Below, one piece after another: positions 48,853-56,847 of a DNA stretch of 64,000 nucleotides (position 1 is the stretch's first letter; each line of letters starts with the position of its first letter). The notes under the pieces were generated by a model. It saw only the letters and a program-made list of their open reading frames with translations, was not told the origin of the DNA and ran no database searches. Origin of the DNA: Glycomyces niveus (GTDB taxonomy: Bacteria > Actinomycetota > Actinomycetes > Mycobacteriales > Micromonosporaceae). The stretch is from the NCBI RefSeq assembly GCF_017592475.1, contig NZ_JAGFNP010000002.1, positions 273,135-337,134 on the forward strand, written 5' to 3'. The position numbers and the translations under genes were made by a program.

Positions 48853-48909
48853 GTGACGCTTCGTTGCGCTACGCTCCGGAAGCGTCACCCCTTTGGCGTC
48901 GAACGCCAA
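48853..48909. promoter_or_regulatory. Two dyads upstream of the sulfotransferase gene
   Basis: GTGACGCTTC (48853-48862) and GAAGCGTCAC (48879-48888) are perfect inverted arms. TTGGCG-TCGAA-CGCCAA (48893-48909) follows, ending 17 bp before the start codon. The first may be an operator or hairpin, the second a leader stem beside the ribosome binding site. Confidence 0.4.
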
Positions 48910-48926
48910 CGCAGAGAGGACCTTTC

Positions 48927-50147
48927 ATGCGCCGGACGACCGCACGACTGCGCCTTGTCAACGCCCTCACGGCCCCCGCGGCGCGGGCCCGCCACGACCC
49001 GTACCGGTTCTTCGACCGCATGCTCGACGGCCAGCGCTCGGCCAACGCGGGCGTCGCGCTGACGGCGGAGGACGAGTCGGAGCTGCAGCACCTGCGCCGC
49101 TTCCTGGGGTTCATCGCCGACGTGCCGTCCCTGAGCGGCGTGGGCTGGCTCTCGGTGCAGGACATGGTGAAGACCCGCATCCGCAACCGCTTCCTGGTGC
49201 GGCGCCTGCAGGCCGAGCACCCGGAGGTCCGCGAGGAGCGGATCGAGGCGCCGGTGTTCGTGATCGGCCTGCCGCGCACGGCGACCACGCTGACCCACAA
49301 GATCCTCGCGAACGCGCCGGGCGGGCGCGGGCCGTACATGTGGGAGATGGACAACATCGGGCTGCCGCGCTCGGAGGAGCAGGCCGCCAAGCTGGCGCGG
49401 CAGACGCAGAAGCGGCTCGACCAGGTGCTCATGCTGAGCCCGTCGTGGTCGCGGATCCACCCGGTGCGCGCGGACTGGGTGGAGGAGATCTACTTCCTGC
49501 TCAACCAGAGCCGCCTGCACAACACGATGGCGCCGATGCCGAAGTACGTGGAGTTCCTGCGCTCGTACGACGCCCGCCCCGACTACCGGTTCGTGCGGGA
49601 GGTGCTGCAGATCCTGCAGTTCCGCCGCCCCACGCCGCGGTGGATGCTCAAGCACCCCGACTGCCTGGGGGAGACCGCGGCGATCCACCACGTGTTCCCG
49701 GACGCGAAGTTCGTGTGGACGCACCGGGACCCGCACACGGTGATGGGGTCGATGTGCTCGATGGCCGAGTCCCTGGGGTACCTGCACAACCACCCGAAGT
49801 CGGTGGACCCGCACGAGATCGGGCAGGTGTGGCTGCAGATCCTCCCGGAGATGGTGGAGCGGGCGCGCCGCGAGCGCATCCAGATGCCGCGCGAGACCAC
49901 GGTGGACGTCGCCTACCACGCGATGATGGCCGACCCGCACCGGTACGTGCCGGAGCTGTTCGACAAGCTCGACCTGAAGTGGACGGACGCGGACGAGACG
50001 AACCTGCGGGAGGCGCTGGACCGCCCGCGCGACCAGCGCGGCCACGAGTACTCGATGGCCCACTACGGGCTCGACCCGGCGATGATCGACGGGGCGTTCG
50101 GCGACTACGGCCTGTTCGTGGACAACCTGACGGCGAGCGCTCGCTGA
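48927..50147 (+). CDS. Sulfotransferase-family protein
   Basis: Sulfotransferase_3-type enzyme of 406 residues. VFVIGLPRTATTLTHKI near residues 111-127 is the 5'-phosphosulfate-binding loop of PAPS-dependent enzymes, and FVWTHRDPHTVMGSMCSM near 262-279 is the 3'-phosphate-binding region. Related actinobacterial proteins act on glycolipids, trehalose or other carbohydrates, but the acceptor here is unknown. ATG 48927 with AGAGGACC upstream is preferred to the longer frame. It is monocistronic and nearly abuts the convergent winged-helix gene. It would consume activated sulfate, linking loosely to the sulfur genes at 11-22 kb. Confidence 0.85.
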   Translation: MRRTTARLRLVNALTAPAARARHDPYRFFDRMLDGQRSANAGVALTAEDESELQHLRRFLGFIADVPSLSGVGWLSVQDMVKTRIRNRFLVRRLQAEHPEVREERIEAPVFVIGLPRTATTLTHKILANAPGGRGPYMWEMDNIGLPRSEEQAAKLARQTQKRLDQVLMLSPSWSRIHPVRADWVEEIYFLLNQSRLHNTMAPMPKYVEFLRSYDARPDYRFVREVLQILQFRRPTPRWMLKHPDCLGETAAIHHVFPDAKFVWTHRDPHTVMGSMCSMAESLGYLHNHPKSVDPHEIGQVWLQILPEMVERARRERIQMPRETTVDVAYHAMMADPHRYVPELFDKLDLKWTDADETNLREALDRPRDQRGHEYSMAHYGLDPAMIDGAFGDYGLFVDNLTASAR

Positions 50148-50152
50148 GCCGT

Positions 50153-51259
50153 TCAGCCGGCCCAGTCGACGCCGGAGAGGGCCATGCCGCGGAACGCGGC
50201 CAGCTTCTCGGCCTCGACTTCGACCGCTTTGCGTTCGGGTCCTTCGAGGTCGCGCCAGGGATCGACGGCGACGGTGAACCGCTTCCCTGACTTGCGCGGC
50301 CGCCACAGGCCGGCGATGTCGCCGTCGACGATGACCGCACCGGGGCGTCCGAGCACCGGCCACAGGGCCTTGGCCTTGGCGGGGTCGGACACGAGCGTGG
50401 ACCGGTCGCGGGCCTGGAGGAACAGGTCGTAGGGGCCGAGCAGCCGCGTCCCGGCGGCCTCGGCGCCCTGCAGCGCATCGACATCGGCCTCGAGCATCCA
50501 CCGGGTCTCGCCTTCGACCTCCACTTCGACGGCGTCCTCGGGCCAGCGGGCCTTGACCTCGCGGACGGGCGCGTCGACGTACTCGGCGACCTGCTTGTGG
50601 GTGGCGGGTCCGAGGAGGCGGAGGTAGGCGCGGACGGGGTCGAGGCGGTCGGGGTACTCGCCCGCGACCGCGAAGCCGGGCATGGGCTGCAGTACCGGCG
50701 GCGAGGTGTCGGGCACGAGTTCGAGCCCGGCGCGCACCGCGGAGAGGCGGAAGGGCATCTCGTAGAGGTGCACGGCGTCGCAGGAGCGGCAGTACCGCTG
50801 GTACGGCTCGGGCATGGCCTCGTGGAGGCGGGTGGACATCTCGCCTTTGACCATGGGCTCCTTGACGATGGCGCGCATCTGCCCGGCGACGGCGTCGAGC
50901 GCGTCGAGCACGGGGATGCCGGCGTCCTTGAGGGGCTTGGAGGCGTCGAAGATCCGCTTGGACGCGTCGGCCTCGGACCAGGGGGCGACGGCGGCCGCCA
51001 CCGCTGCGGCGTCGCTGCGGCGGTAGCAGTGCGGGGCGCCGCGGAGGGTCCACAGCCAGACGAGGTCGGCGTGGTGCTCGGCGGCCGCGCCGAGACCGGC
51101 GGTGTCGACGCCGCGCAGTTCAAGGGCCCAGAGCGCGCCGTCGGGACCGGTGTCCTGCACGCCGAGGTCGAGGACGGCCGTGTCGGCGACGGTGCCGTGC
51201 TCGCGGTCGAGCTGCTGCGTGTGGAAGCGGTAGCGCCGTACTTGCTGGCGTTCGATCAT
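50153..51259 (-). CDS. Winged-helix DNA-binding protein, AlkZ-like
   Basis: Protein of 368 residues of the HTH_42 (YcaQ/AlkZ) superfamily, whose studied members are DNA glycosylases that unhook interstrand crosslinks or bulky alkyl adducts. Conserved features include the N-terminal helix ERQQVRRYRFHTQQL, ALWALELRG, CHYRRSDAAAVAAAVAP-like segment, ADLVWLWTLRGAPH, and the C-terminal WRPRKSGKRFTVAV. At the usual catalytic QxQ position it reads GVQ in LDLGVQDTGP, so the first Gln appears replaced. Activity is therefore uncertain; it may be a member that binds but processes different lesions. It is monocistronic. Confidence 0.78.
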   Translation of the reverse strand: MIERQQVRRYRFHTQQLDREHGTVADTAVLDLGVQDTGPDGALWALELRGVDTAGLGAAAEHHADLVWLWTLRGAPHCYRRSDAAAVAAAVAPWSEADASKRIFDASKPLKDAGIPVLDALDAVAGQMRAIVKEPMVKGEMSTRLHEAMPEPYQRYCRSCDAVHLYEMPFRLSAVRAGLELVPDTSPPVLQPMPGFAVAGEYPDRLDPVRAYLRLLGPATHKQVAEYVDAPVREVKARWPEDAVEVEVEGETRWMLEADVDALQGAEAAGTRLLGPYDLFLQARDRSTLVSDPAKAKALWPVLGRPGAVIVDGDIAGLWRPRKSGKRFTVAVDPWRDLEGPERKAVEVEAEKLAAFRGMALSGVDWAG

Positions 51260-51431
51260 GACCCCACGCTAACGCCGGGCACCGACAATCGGGGGTCCAT
51301 TTCGAGGCCGCGGGAGAAAACTTCGCGCCGCGCGATGAATCCGCGCGGCGGGCCTCGTCTACATGGCAAGAGCCCGATGACCCCCGACAGCGCCGCTGCA
51401 AGGCGGCGCGACTGAAGAAAGCGAGCGCACC

Positions 51432-51875
51432 ATGACGACCTACGACCGCACCGCCGAGACCGTCCTCGCCACCACCGCCGCCGAAGGCCCCGGCCGGGCG
51501 CTGGGCATCACCACGTGGGTGTTCCAGATCCTCCTGGGCGCCTTCATGATCGTCGCCTCGGGCGCGCCGAAGCTGTTCGCCGTGGAGGCCGCCGCGACCG
51601 GCTTCGACATGATCGGCTGGGGCGACTGGTTCATGTACCTCGTCGGCGCGCTGGAGATCGCGGGCGGCATCGGCCTGCTCATCCCGCGCGTCTCGGGGCT
51701 CGCCGCGATCGGCCTGAGCCTGCTCATGATCGGCGCCGCGATCTTCAACGCCGCGCTCCTCGACTTCCCGGTCCTCACGCCGCTGATCCTGCTGGCCTTC
51801 TTCGCGGGCATCGCGTGGGTCCGCCGCCACCAGACGCAGCGGTTCCTGAAGCACGGCTTCAAGTCCGTGCGGTGA
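51432..51875 (+). CDS. DoxX-like small membrane protein
   Basis: Membrane protein of 147 residues with four hydrophobic segments in residues 25-130. ILLGAFMIVASGAPKLFAVE and MYLVGALEIAGGIGLLIPRV are the DoxX signature halves. DoxX-type proteins are thought to belong to membrane redox or sulfur-stress modules, but their function is poorly defined. A terminator hairpin with a short T-run follows 12 bp after the stop. The 172-bp upstream space contains small hairpins but no other gene. Confidence 0.85.
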   Translation: MTTYDRTAETVLATTAAEGPGRALGITTWVFQILLGAFMIVASGAPKLFAVEAAATGFDMIGWGDWFMYLVGALEIAGGIGLLIPRVSGLAAIGLSLLMIGAAIFNAALLDFPVLTPLILLAFFAGIAWVRRHQTQRFLKHGFKSVR

Positions 51876-51887
51876 CTCCCCCGCGGC

Positions 51888-51917
51888 AAGGGCCGGTGGC
51901 GCCGCCACCGGCCCTTT
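51888..51917 (+). terminator. Terminator after DoxX-like gene
   Basis: AAGGGCCGGTGGC (51888-51900) pairs perfectly with GCCACCGGCCCTT (51904-51916), loop GCC, followed by T. Confidence 0.8.
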
Positions 51918-51954
51918 CGCATGCCCGCGCCACCTCATGCCAACAAGAAAAGGC

Positions 51955-51978
51955 ACCTGCTAACATTCACTTGCAGGT
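51955..51978. promoter_or_regulatory. ACCTGC-N12-GCAGGT dyad
   Basis: Perfect inverted arms at 51955-51960 and 51973-51978, in an AT-rich spacer, end 13 bp before the start of the ArsR-like regulator gene. This is a likely autoregulatory operator. Confidence 0.5.
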
Positions 51979-51991
51979 ATTTGGAGGCCGC

Positions 51992-52303
51992 ATGGACGAA
52001 GGCATCCCGACCGGAGACGAACTGGTCGCGCTCCTGGCGGCGCTCGCCAGTCCGCACCGGCTGCGCGTCGTGGCCGCCCTCGCTGGCGGGCGCAACTACG
52101 TGAGCCAGCTGGCGCGCGACCTCGGCATCAGCCGAGCGCTGCTCCAGGTCCACTTGAAGAAGCTCGAAGCATCCGGCCTCGTCACCTCCGCGATCGAAGT
52201 CTCGGAGGACGGCAAGGCCATGAACTACTACGAGGTCGTCCCGTTCGCGGTCCACCTCACCCCCGCGCTCGTCGAGCAGTCCTCGGCGACGCTCACCGTC
52301 TAG
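51992..52303 (+). CDS. ArsR-like winged-helix regulator
   Basis: DNA-binding protein of 103 residues consisting of one winged helix: ALASPHRLRVVAALAGGRNY, VSQLARDLGISRALLQVHLK, KLEASGLVTSAIEVSEDGKA, MNYYEVVPF. It lacks the metal-binding Cys residues of arsenic-type ArsR proteins. TTGGAGG precedes the ATG at 51992, so the long upstream frame is not used. It is cotranscribed (14-bp gap) with a one-pass membrane coiled-coil protein, and a dyad overlaps its promoter. The pair probably senses and signals a membrane condition and may regulate the downstream MMPL gene, but that is inference. Confidence 0.82.
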   Translation: MDEGIPTGDELVALLAALASPHRLRVVAALAGGRNYVSQLARDLGISRALLQVHLKKLEASGLVTSAIEVSEDGKAMNYYEVVPFAVHLTPALVEQSSATLTV

Positions 52304-52317
52304 AAGGGACGAAATCC

Positions 52318-52587
52318 ATGACCGAGCACGAATGGCCCGAGGTCATCGGCGCGATCGGCGTGTTCGCACTCCTCATCGGCGTGGTGCTCTCGCTGATCTG
52401 GCGCAGCGCCTTCATCAAGCGCGTCAAGCTCCAGTACCGCCACGACGAGCGGTACAAGGAGCTCGCCGCCAAGGCCGAGGAGAGCCAGGTCCGCGTCGCC
52501 GAGCAGCTCGCGGTCCTCAACGAGCGCCTCGCGCGACTCGAGACCAGCAGCGCCTCCATCGAAGAGACCCTCAAAGTCGTCGAATAA
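52318..52587 (+). CDS. Single-pass membrane coiled-coil protein
   Basis: Protein of 89 residues. A membrane helix (VIGAIGVFALLIGVVLSLIW, residues about 9-28) is followed by a basic stop-transfer segment and a long heptad-rich helix with charged positions (ELAAKAEESQVRVAEQLAVL). It resembles the small partner proteins often encoded beside PadR/ArsR-like regulators in actinobacteria, whose exact role is unknown; a PspB-like role is possible. It overlaps nothing and shares the operon with the winged-helix gene. A strong hairpin follows. Confidence 0.75.
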   Translation: MTEHEWPEVIGAIGVFALLIGVVLSLIWRSAFIKRVKLQYRHDERYKELAAKAEESQVRVAEQLAVLNERLARLETSSASIEETLKVVE

Positions 52588-52600
52588 GACCTAGAAAACC

Positions 52601-52670
52601 GGCCCGGGCCGTCGAGCGGCAACTCGACGGCCCGGGCCCGGGCCTCCACCGCCGGGCGGCAACCCGGCGG
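52601..52670 (+). terminator. Twin hairpins with identical CGGCAA loops
   Basis: A perfect 16-bp stem (52601-52616 with 52623-52638) and an 8-bp stem CCGCCGGG/CCCGGCGG (52649-52656 with 52663-52670) both carry the loop CGGCAA. They end the regulator/membrane-protein operon before the MMPL gene. Confidence 0.65.
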
Positions 52671-52753
52671 CTTACACCCAAGGGAGACGGACCCCCTCGC
52701 CGCGAACGGCGAGTTCCGCAGGACCGGCCCCCGCAACCATAGGAAAGCAGACC

Positions 52754-54913
52754 GTGCTGCACGACATCACCGCAGACCCCCGTCCCCACGACGCCCCGCA
52801 CACCCGCCGCGGCGTCGTCGCCGCCATCGCCGACTGGTCCGCCCGGCACCGCGCCTTCGCCATCGGCGGCTGGCTCGCCCTCGTCGCCCTCGCCGTCCTT
52901 TCCGGCGCACTCCCGCTGGGGGAGCAGGCGAGCGCCACCGACCCCGGCGAAGCCGGCGTCGCCGAGAACCGCATCGACGCCGCGGGCGGCTACGCCGTCC
53001 GCGAGAACGTCCTCATCACCGGACCCGGCACCGCCGCCGCCGTCGCCGACCTCGTCACCGCCCTCGAAGCGGCTCCGGACGCGGTCGCCGACATCGGCTC
53101 ACCCCTCAGCGACCACGGCGAACGCTGGCAGTCGGGCGGCGCCGCCCTCGTCACCTTCACGATCCTCGGACCCGACGCCGCCTACGACGCCAACAACGCG
53201 GCCGTCCTCGCCGCCGTCGCCGACGTCCGAGCCGAACACCCCGGCACCGAACTGCTGCAAGCGGGCGACGCGACCCTCTCCGGCGCCGTCGACGCCGGCA
53301 TCAAAGACGACATGCGGCGCGCCGAGACCACCTCGCTGCCGCTCACCGTCCTCGTCCTCCTCGCCGTCTTCGGCTCCCTCCTCGCCGCCGGCCTCCCGCT
53401 CCTCCTCGCCGCCACCAGCGTCGCCGGCGCCTTCGGGCTCCTCGCCCTCCTCGGCCACTGGGTCCCCTTCAACGGCGCGGGCTCGGCCATCGTCCTCCTC
53501 GTCGGCATGGCGGTCGGCATCGACTACTCCCTGTTCTACCTGCGCCGCTTCCGCGAAGAACGCGCCGCCGGACACGACCCGGCCACCGCCCTGCGCACCA
53601 CCGCCCGCACCTCCGGGCACGTGGTCGCCGCCTCCGGCCTCACCGTCATCGTCTGCATGGCCGGCCTCCTCATCACCGGCATCGACGTCCTCAAAGGACT
53701 CGCGCTCGGGACCGCGCTCGTCGTCGCCCTCGCCGTCATCGGCTCCGTCACCTTCCTGCCCGCGCTCCTCGCCCTCCTGCGCCACCGCGTCGACGCCGCC
53801 CGCCTCCCCTGGCTCGGCAAGCGCCGCATCCAAGCCGCGCCCTCCCGCTTCTGGGCCCGCACCGCCGCCGCCGTCGTCCGCAGGCCGCTCATCACCGGCG
53901 GCCTCGCCGCCGTCTTCTTGCTCATCGCCGCCACGCCCGTCATCGGCCTCCGCCTCCAAGACGCCGCCGTCACCGCCAGCCTCCCGCCCGGCGCCTCCAC
54001 CGCCGTCGACGCCGCCCGCACCATGCACGACCACTTCCCCGGCGCGGCGACCAGCGCCCGCGTCGTCATCACCCCCGGCGCCGGCGACACCCTCGACCAA
54101 GCCGAACTCGACACCGCCGTCGCCGCCCTCCACGACCAAGCCGCCGCCAGCGACGGGCGACTCCTCGAACCCATCACCACCACCGCCCTCGGCGACGCCC
54201 TCGTCATCCGCGTCCCCCTCGCCGGTGACACCACCGGCCCCGAAGCCGACGCCGCCCTCGCCCACCTCCGCGACCACGCTCTCCCGAACGCCTTCGCCCG
54301 CACCGGCACCGAACACGCCGTCACCGGCAAGACCGCACTCCCGCACGACTTCACCGAGCAGCTCACCGCCCGCACGCCCTACGTCATCGCCTTCATCCTC
54401 CTGCTCGCCTTCGCCCTCCTGGCCGTCACCTTCCGCTCCTGGGCGATCCCGCTCGCCTCGATCGCCCTCAACCTCCTGTCCATCGGCGCCGCCTGCGGCG
54501 CCCTCGCCTGGGTCTTCCAAGGCGGCCACCTCGAAACCCTCCTGGGCTTCACCTCCTACGGCGGCGTCGTCAGCTGGATCCCCCTGTTCATGTTCATCAT
54601 CCTTTTCGGATTGAGCATGGACTACCACATCTTCGTGCTCTCCCGCGTCGCCGAACGCCGCCTCGCGGGCGCACCCCGCCACGACGCCATCACCGGCGGC
54701 ATCGCCGCCAGCGCCGGCGTCGTCTCCAGCGCCGCGCTCATCATGACCGGCGTCTTCTCCGTCTTCGTGACCCTCTCGGCCATCGAGTACAAGATGCTCG
54801 GTCTCGGCATGGCGCTGGCGATCCTCATCGACGCGACCATCGTGCGCGGCGTGCTGCTCCCGGCCGCCTTGGCGCTCATGGGCGACCGCGCCTGGGGCCG
54901 CGCCCGGCAGTGA
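52754..54913 (+). CDS. MMPL-family RND transporter
   Basis: Large membrane protein of 719 residues with about twelve hydrophobic segments arranged as two RND halves. Between segments 1 and 2 of each half is a long extracytoplasmic loop (about 60-185 and 405-540). The conserved motifs are VLLVGMAVGIDYSLFYLRRF near residue 253 and GLSMDYHIFVLSRVAERR near 621. MMPL proteins export lipids or hydrophobic compounds using the proton gradient; the substrate is unknown. The GTG start has AGGAAAG upstream. A hairpin follows 54 bp after the stop. Confidence 0.92.
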   Translation: MLHDITADPRPHDAPHTRRGVVAAIADWSARHRAFAIGGWLALVALAVLSGALPLGEQASATDPGEAGVAENRIDAAGGYAVRENVLITGPGTAAAVADLVTALEAAPDAVADIGSPLSDHGERWQSGGAALVTFTILGPDAAYDANNAAVLAAVADVRAEHPGTELLQAGDATLSGAVDAGIKDDMRRAETTSLPLTVLVLLAVFGSLLAAGLPLLLAATSVAGAFGLLALLGHWVPFNGAGSAIVLLVGMAVGIDYSLFYLRRFREERAAGHDPATALRTTARTSGHVVAASGLTVIVCMAGLLITGIDVLKGLALGTALVVALAVIGSVTFLPALLALLRHRVDAARLPWLGKRRIQAAPSRFWARTAAAVVRRPLITGGLAAVFLLIAATPVIGLRLQDAAVTASLPPGASTAVDAARTMHDHFPGAATSARVVITPGAGDTLDQAELDTAVAALHDQAAASDGRLLEPITTTALGDALVIRVPLAGDTTGPEADAALAHLRDHALPNAFARTGTEHAVTGKTALPHDFTEQLTARTPYVIAFILLLAFALLAVTFRSWAIPLASIALNLLSIGAACGALAWVFQGGHLETLLGFTSYGGVVSWIPLFMFIILFGLSMDYHIFVLSRVAERRLAGAPRHDAITGGIAASAGVVSSAALIMTGVFSVFVTLSAIEYKMLGLGMALAILIDATIVRGVLLPAALALMGDRAWGRARQ

Positions 54914-54966
54914 CGCCGGAACCGGTCGCCCGACCGAGCGGCCGGCGCACACCGCGGGTGAGTCCG

Positions 54967-54991
54967 GTCCGGCACCGAGCGCGTGCCGGAC
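54967..54991 (+). terminator. Terminator after MMPL gene
   Basis: GTCCGGCAC (54967-54975) pairs perfectly with GTGCCGGAC (54983-54991) around CGAGCGC. Confidence 0.6.
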
Positions 54992-55025
54992 CCCGGGCCG
55001 CCCCGGTGTCTGCTAGAAACCTCCC

Positions 55026-56084
55026 ATGGCTGACAAACCCGGACTGCCCCTGCGCAGAAGTCTCGCTAACACCCCGCCGCTCGCCGCCGGCATCCTCTTC
55101 GGTGCGGGCCTGGCCGTCGTCACCGCCGCCGTCTGGGCCGTCCAGGAACTCGGCACCGTCATCACCGCCCTCATCGTCGCCGCGTTCCTCGCCGTCGGCC
55201 TCGAACGCATCATCGGCGGCATGACCAAGCGCGGCATGCCCCGCTGGCTCGCCATGACGATCCTCTTCCTCGGCGTCGCCATCGTCTTCTGCGGCGGCAT
55301 CGCCGCGATCATCCCCGCGATCGCACGCGAGTCCGCCGAGTTCGTCGAGAACGTCCCCGGCTACTACGAGACCTTCATGAACAGTCAGCTCGCCGACCGC
55401 TTCGGCGGCGAAGACGGCCTGCTCAAACGCGCCGAAGGCGCGCTCACCCCCGCCAACATGACCAAGGCCCTCGGCGGCGTCGCCGGCGGCGTCGCCTCCT
55501 TCTTCGGCGGTCTGGTGTGGACGGTCACCACGATCCTGCTGACCGTCTTCATCCTCGCCTCCTACGTGCAGCTGCGCAAAGGCATGGTCCGTCTCTTCGC
55601 CGCCTCCCAGCGCGAGCAGACCGACCGCATCATCGAGGGCATCCTCCGCGGCATCGGCGCCTACCTCATCGGCGCGCTGGCGATCGGCGCCCTCGCCGGC
55701 ATCTCCTCGTGGATCTTCATGGCCATCGTCGACATCCCGTACGGCGCCCTGCTGGCCCTCCTCGTCGCCCTGCTCGACCTCATCCCGCAGATCGGCGCCA
55801 CCATCGGCGCGGTCGTGGTCACGCTCGTCGCACTAGCCGTCTCCCCCATGACGGCCGTGGCCTCCGCGATCTTCTTCATCGCCTACCAGCAGCTCGAGAA
55901 CTGGGTCATCTACCCGACGGTCATGCGCAGCGCGGTGAAGGTGTCGAACCTCGCGGCCATCGTCGCCGTGCTCGTCGGCGGCACCCTCTTCGGCGTGGTC
56001 GGCATCGTGCTCTCGGTCCCGATCTACGCCGCGATCCGCTTGATCGGCAAGGAACTCGTGCTCCCGCGCCTCGACAACTCCTGA
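55026..56084 (+). CDS. AI-2E family transporter
   Basis: Membrane protein of 352 residues of the TqsA/YdiK/PerM family with about seven to eight hydrophobic segments. The conserved C-terminal half includes ALLVALLDLIPQIGATIGAV and AYQQLENWVIYPTVMRSAVK, diagnostic of the family. Members export autoinducer-2 or act as Na+/H+-type antiporters; substrate specificity here is unknown. The ATG is preceded by TAGAAA ending 6 nt upstream, a possible leaderless promoter, with no strong ribosome binding site. A long hairpin follows. Confidence 0.9.
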   Translation: MADKPGLPLRRSLANTPPLAAGILFGAGLAVVTAAVWAVQELGTVITALIVAAFLAVGLERIIGGMTKRGMPRWLAMTILFLGVAIVFCGGIAAIIPAIARESAEFVENVPGYYETFMNSQLADRFGGEDGLLKRAEGALTPANMTKALGGVAGGVASFFGGLVWTVTTILLTVFILASYVQLRKGMVRLFAASQREQTDRIIEGILRGIGAYLIGALAIGALAGISSWIFMAIVDIPYGALLALLVALLDLIPQIGATIGAVVVTLVALAVSPMTAVASAIFFIAYQQLENWVIYPTVMRSAVKVSNLAAIVAVLVGGTLFGVVGIVLSVPIYAAIRLIGKELVLPRLDNS

Positions 56085-56098
56085 CACGAACCGAACGC

Positions 56099-56142
56099 GA
56101 CGAGGCCGGAGGCGCATACCCGCACGCGCCCCCGGCCTCGTC
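56099..56142 (+). terminator. Terminator after AI-2E transporter gene
   Basis: GACGAGGCCGG (56099-56109) pairs with CCGGCCTCGTC (56132-56142), with inner pairing GGCGC/GCGCC, followed by TTCG. Confidence 0.7.
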
Positions 56143-56305
56143 TTCGCTCTCCAGGATAAGAGGGCCGCGCAAGTCGCGCTGCCCTGACCTCCCCGAACAC
56201 CCTATGCCGCAATTCGGGACACACTCGACGGACGCCGAAATCCTTCGCCCGAACCGCCGCGCCCGGTCCGGCGGCGAGCGGGGGAGGGCTACAGTCGAGC
56301 GTGCA

Positions 56306-56328
56306 GAGTCCTTGGGGGACAAGGACTC
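56306..56328. repeat. CCTTGGGGGACAAGG element, copy 2
   Basis: GAGTCCTTG (56306-56314) and CAAGGACTC (56320-56328) are perfect inverted arms around GGGGA, directly upstream of the globin gene's ribosome binding site. The central 15 bp (56310-56324) repeat the element at 48066-48080. It could be an operator or an RNA hairpin in the leader. Confidence 0.45.
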
Positions 56329-56350
56329 CACCCCGACGGAAGGACACCCG

Positions 56351-56782
56351 ATGAGCGGGCCCACCATCTACGAGCGCATCGGCGAGGACGCCCTCCGCCG
56401 GACCGTCGACGCCTTCTACGGCTCCGTGCTGCGCGACCCGGTGCTCCAGCCGCTCTTCGGCGCCGGTGCCGCCCACCACGTCGACCACCTCACCGCCTTC
56501 CTCGCGGAGGTCTTCGGCGGCCCGGCCCGGTACACCGACGAACTCGGCGGCTTCGGCACCATCCTCACCGCCCACCGCGGACTCGCCATCACCGACGAGC
56601 AGCGCGCCCGGTTCATCGAACTCTTCGACCGCGCCGTCACCGAGCACGGCCCCGACGACCCCGGGCTCCGCACCTCGCTCCACGACTACATCGTGTTCGG
56701 CACCGAAGTGGCCCAAGTGAACTCGCACGCCAAGGGCGACGACGACCTGCACCCCTGCCAGGAAGTGCCGCACTGGCCGTAG
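56351..56782 (+). CDS. Group II truncated hemoglobin-like protein
   Basis: Two-over-two globin of 143 residues. TIYERIGEDALRRTVDAFYG is the A/B helix region with the conserved YxRIG, LQPLFGAG the C region, and the proximal His is in LTAHRGLAITDEQRARF (F8). The C-terminus extends past the core to PCQEVPHWP. Bacterial trHbs bind O2, NO or other ligands and detoxify reactive species. The ATG at 56351 has GGAAGGAC upstream; the longer frame belongs to the AI-2E shadow. A perfect dyad precedes it. Confidence 0.85.
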   Translation: MSGPTIYERIGEDALRRTVDAFYGSVLRDPVLQPLFGAGAAHHVDHLTAFLAEVFGGPARYTDELGGFGTILTAHRGLAITDEQRARFIELFDRAVTEHGPDDPGLRTSLHDYIVFGTEVAQVNSHAKGDDDLHPCQEVPHWP

Positions 56783-56797
56783 CGGCAGTGGCGCGTC

Positions 56798-56816
56798 ACC
56801 GGTGACATGTCACATG
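56798..56816. repeat. CATGTGACAT repeat, copy 1 (inverted)
   Basis: ACCGGTGACATGTCACATG, the reverse complement of CATGTGACATGTCACCGGT. It lies between the globin and LysE genes and is inverted relative to the two copies beyond the LysE gene. Confidence 0.6.
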
Positions 56817-56847
56817 GCACCAGCGCGAACGGGGTGCGCGGCGGTGC

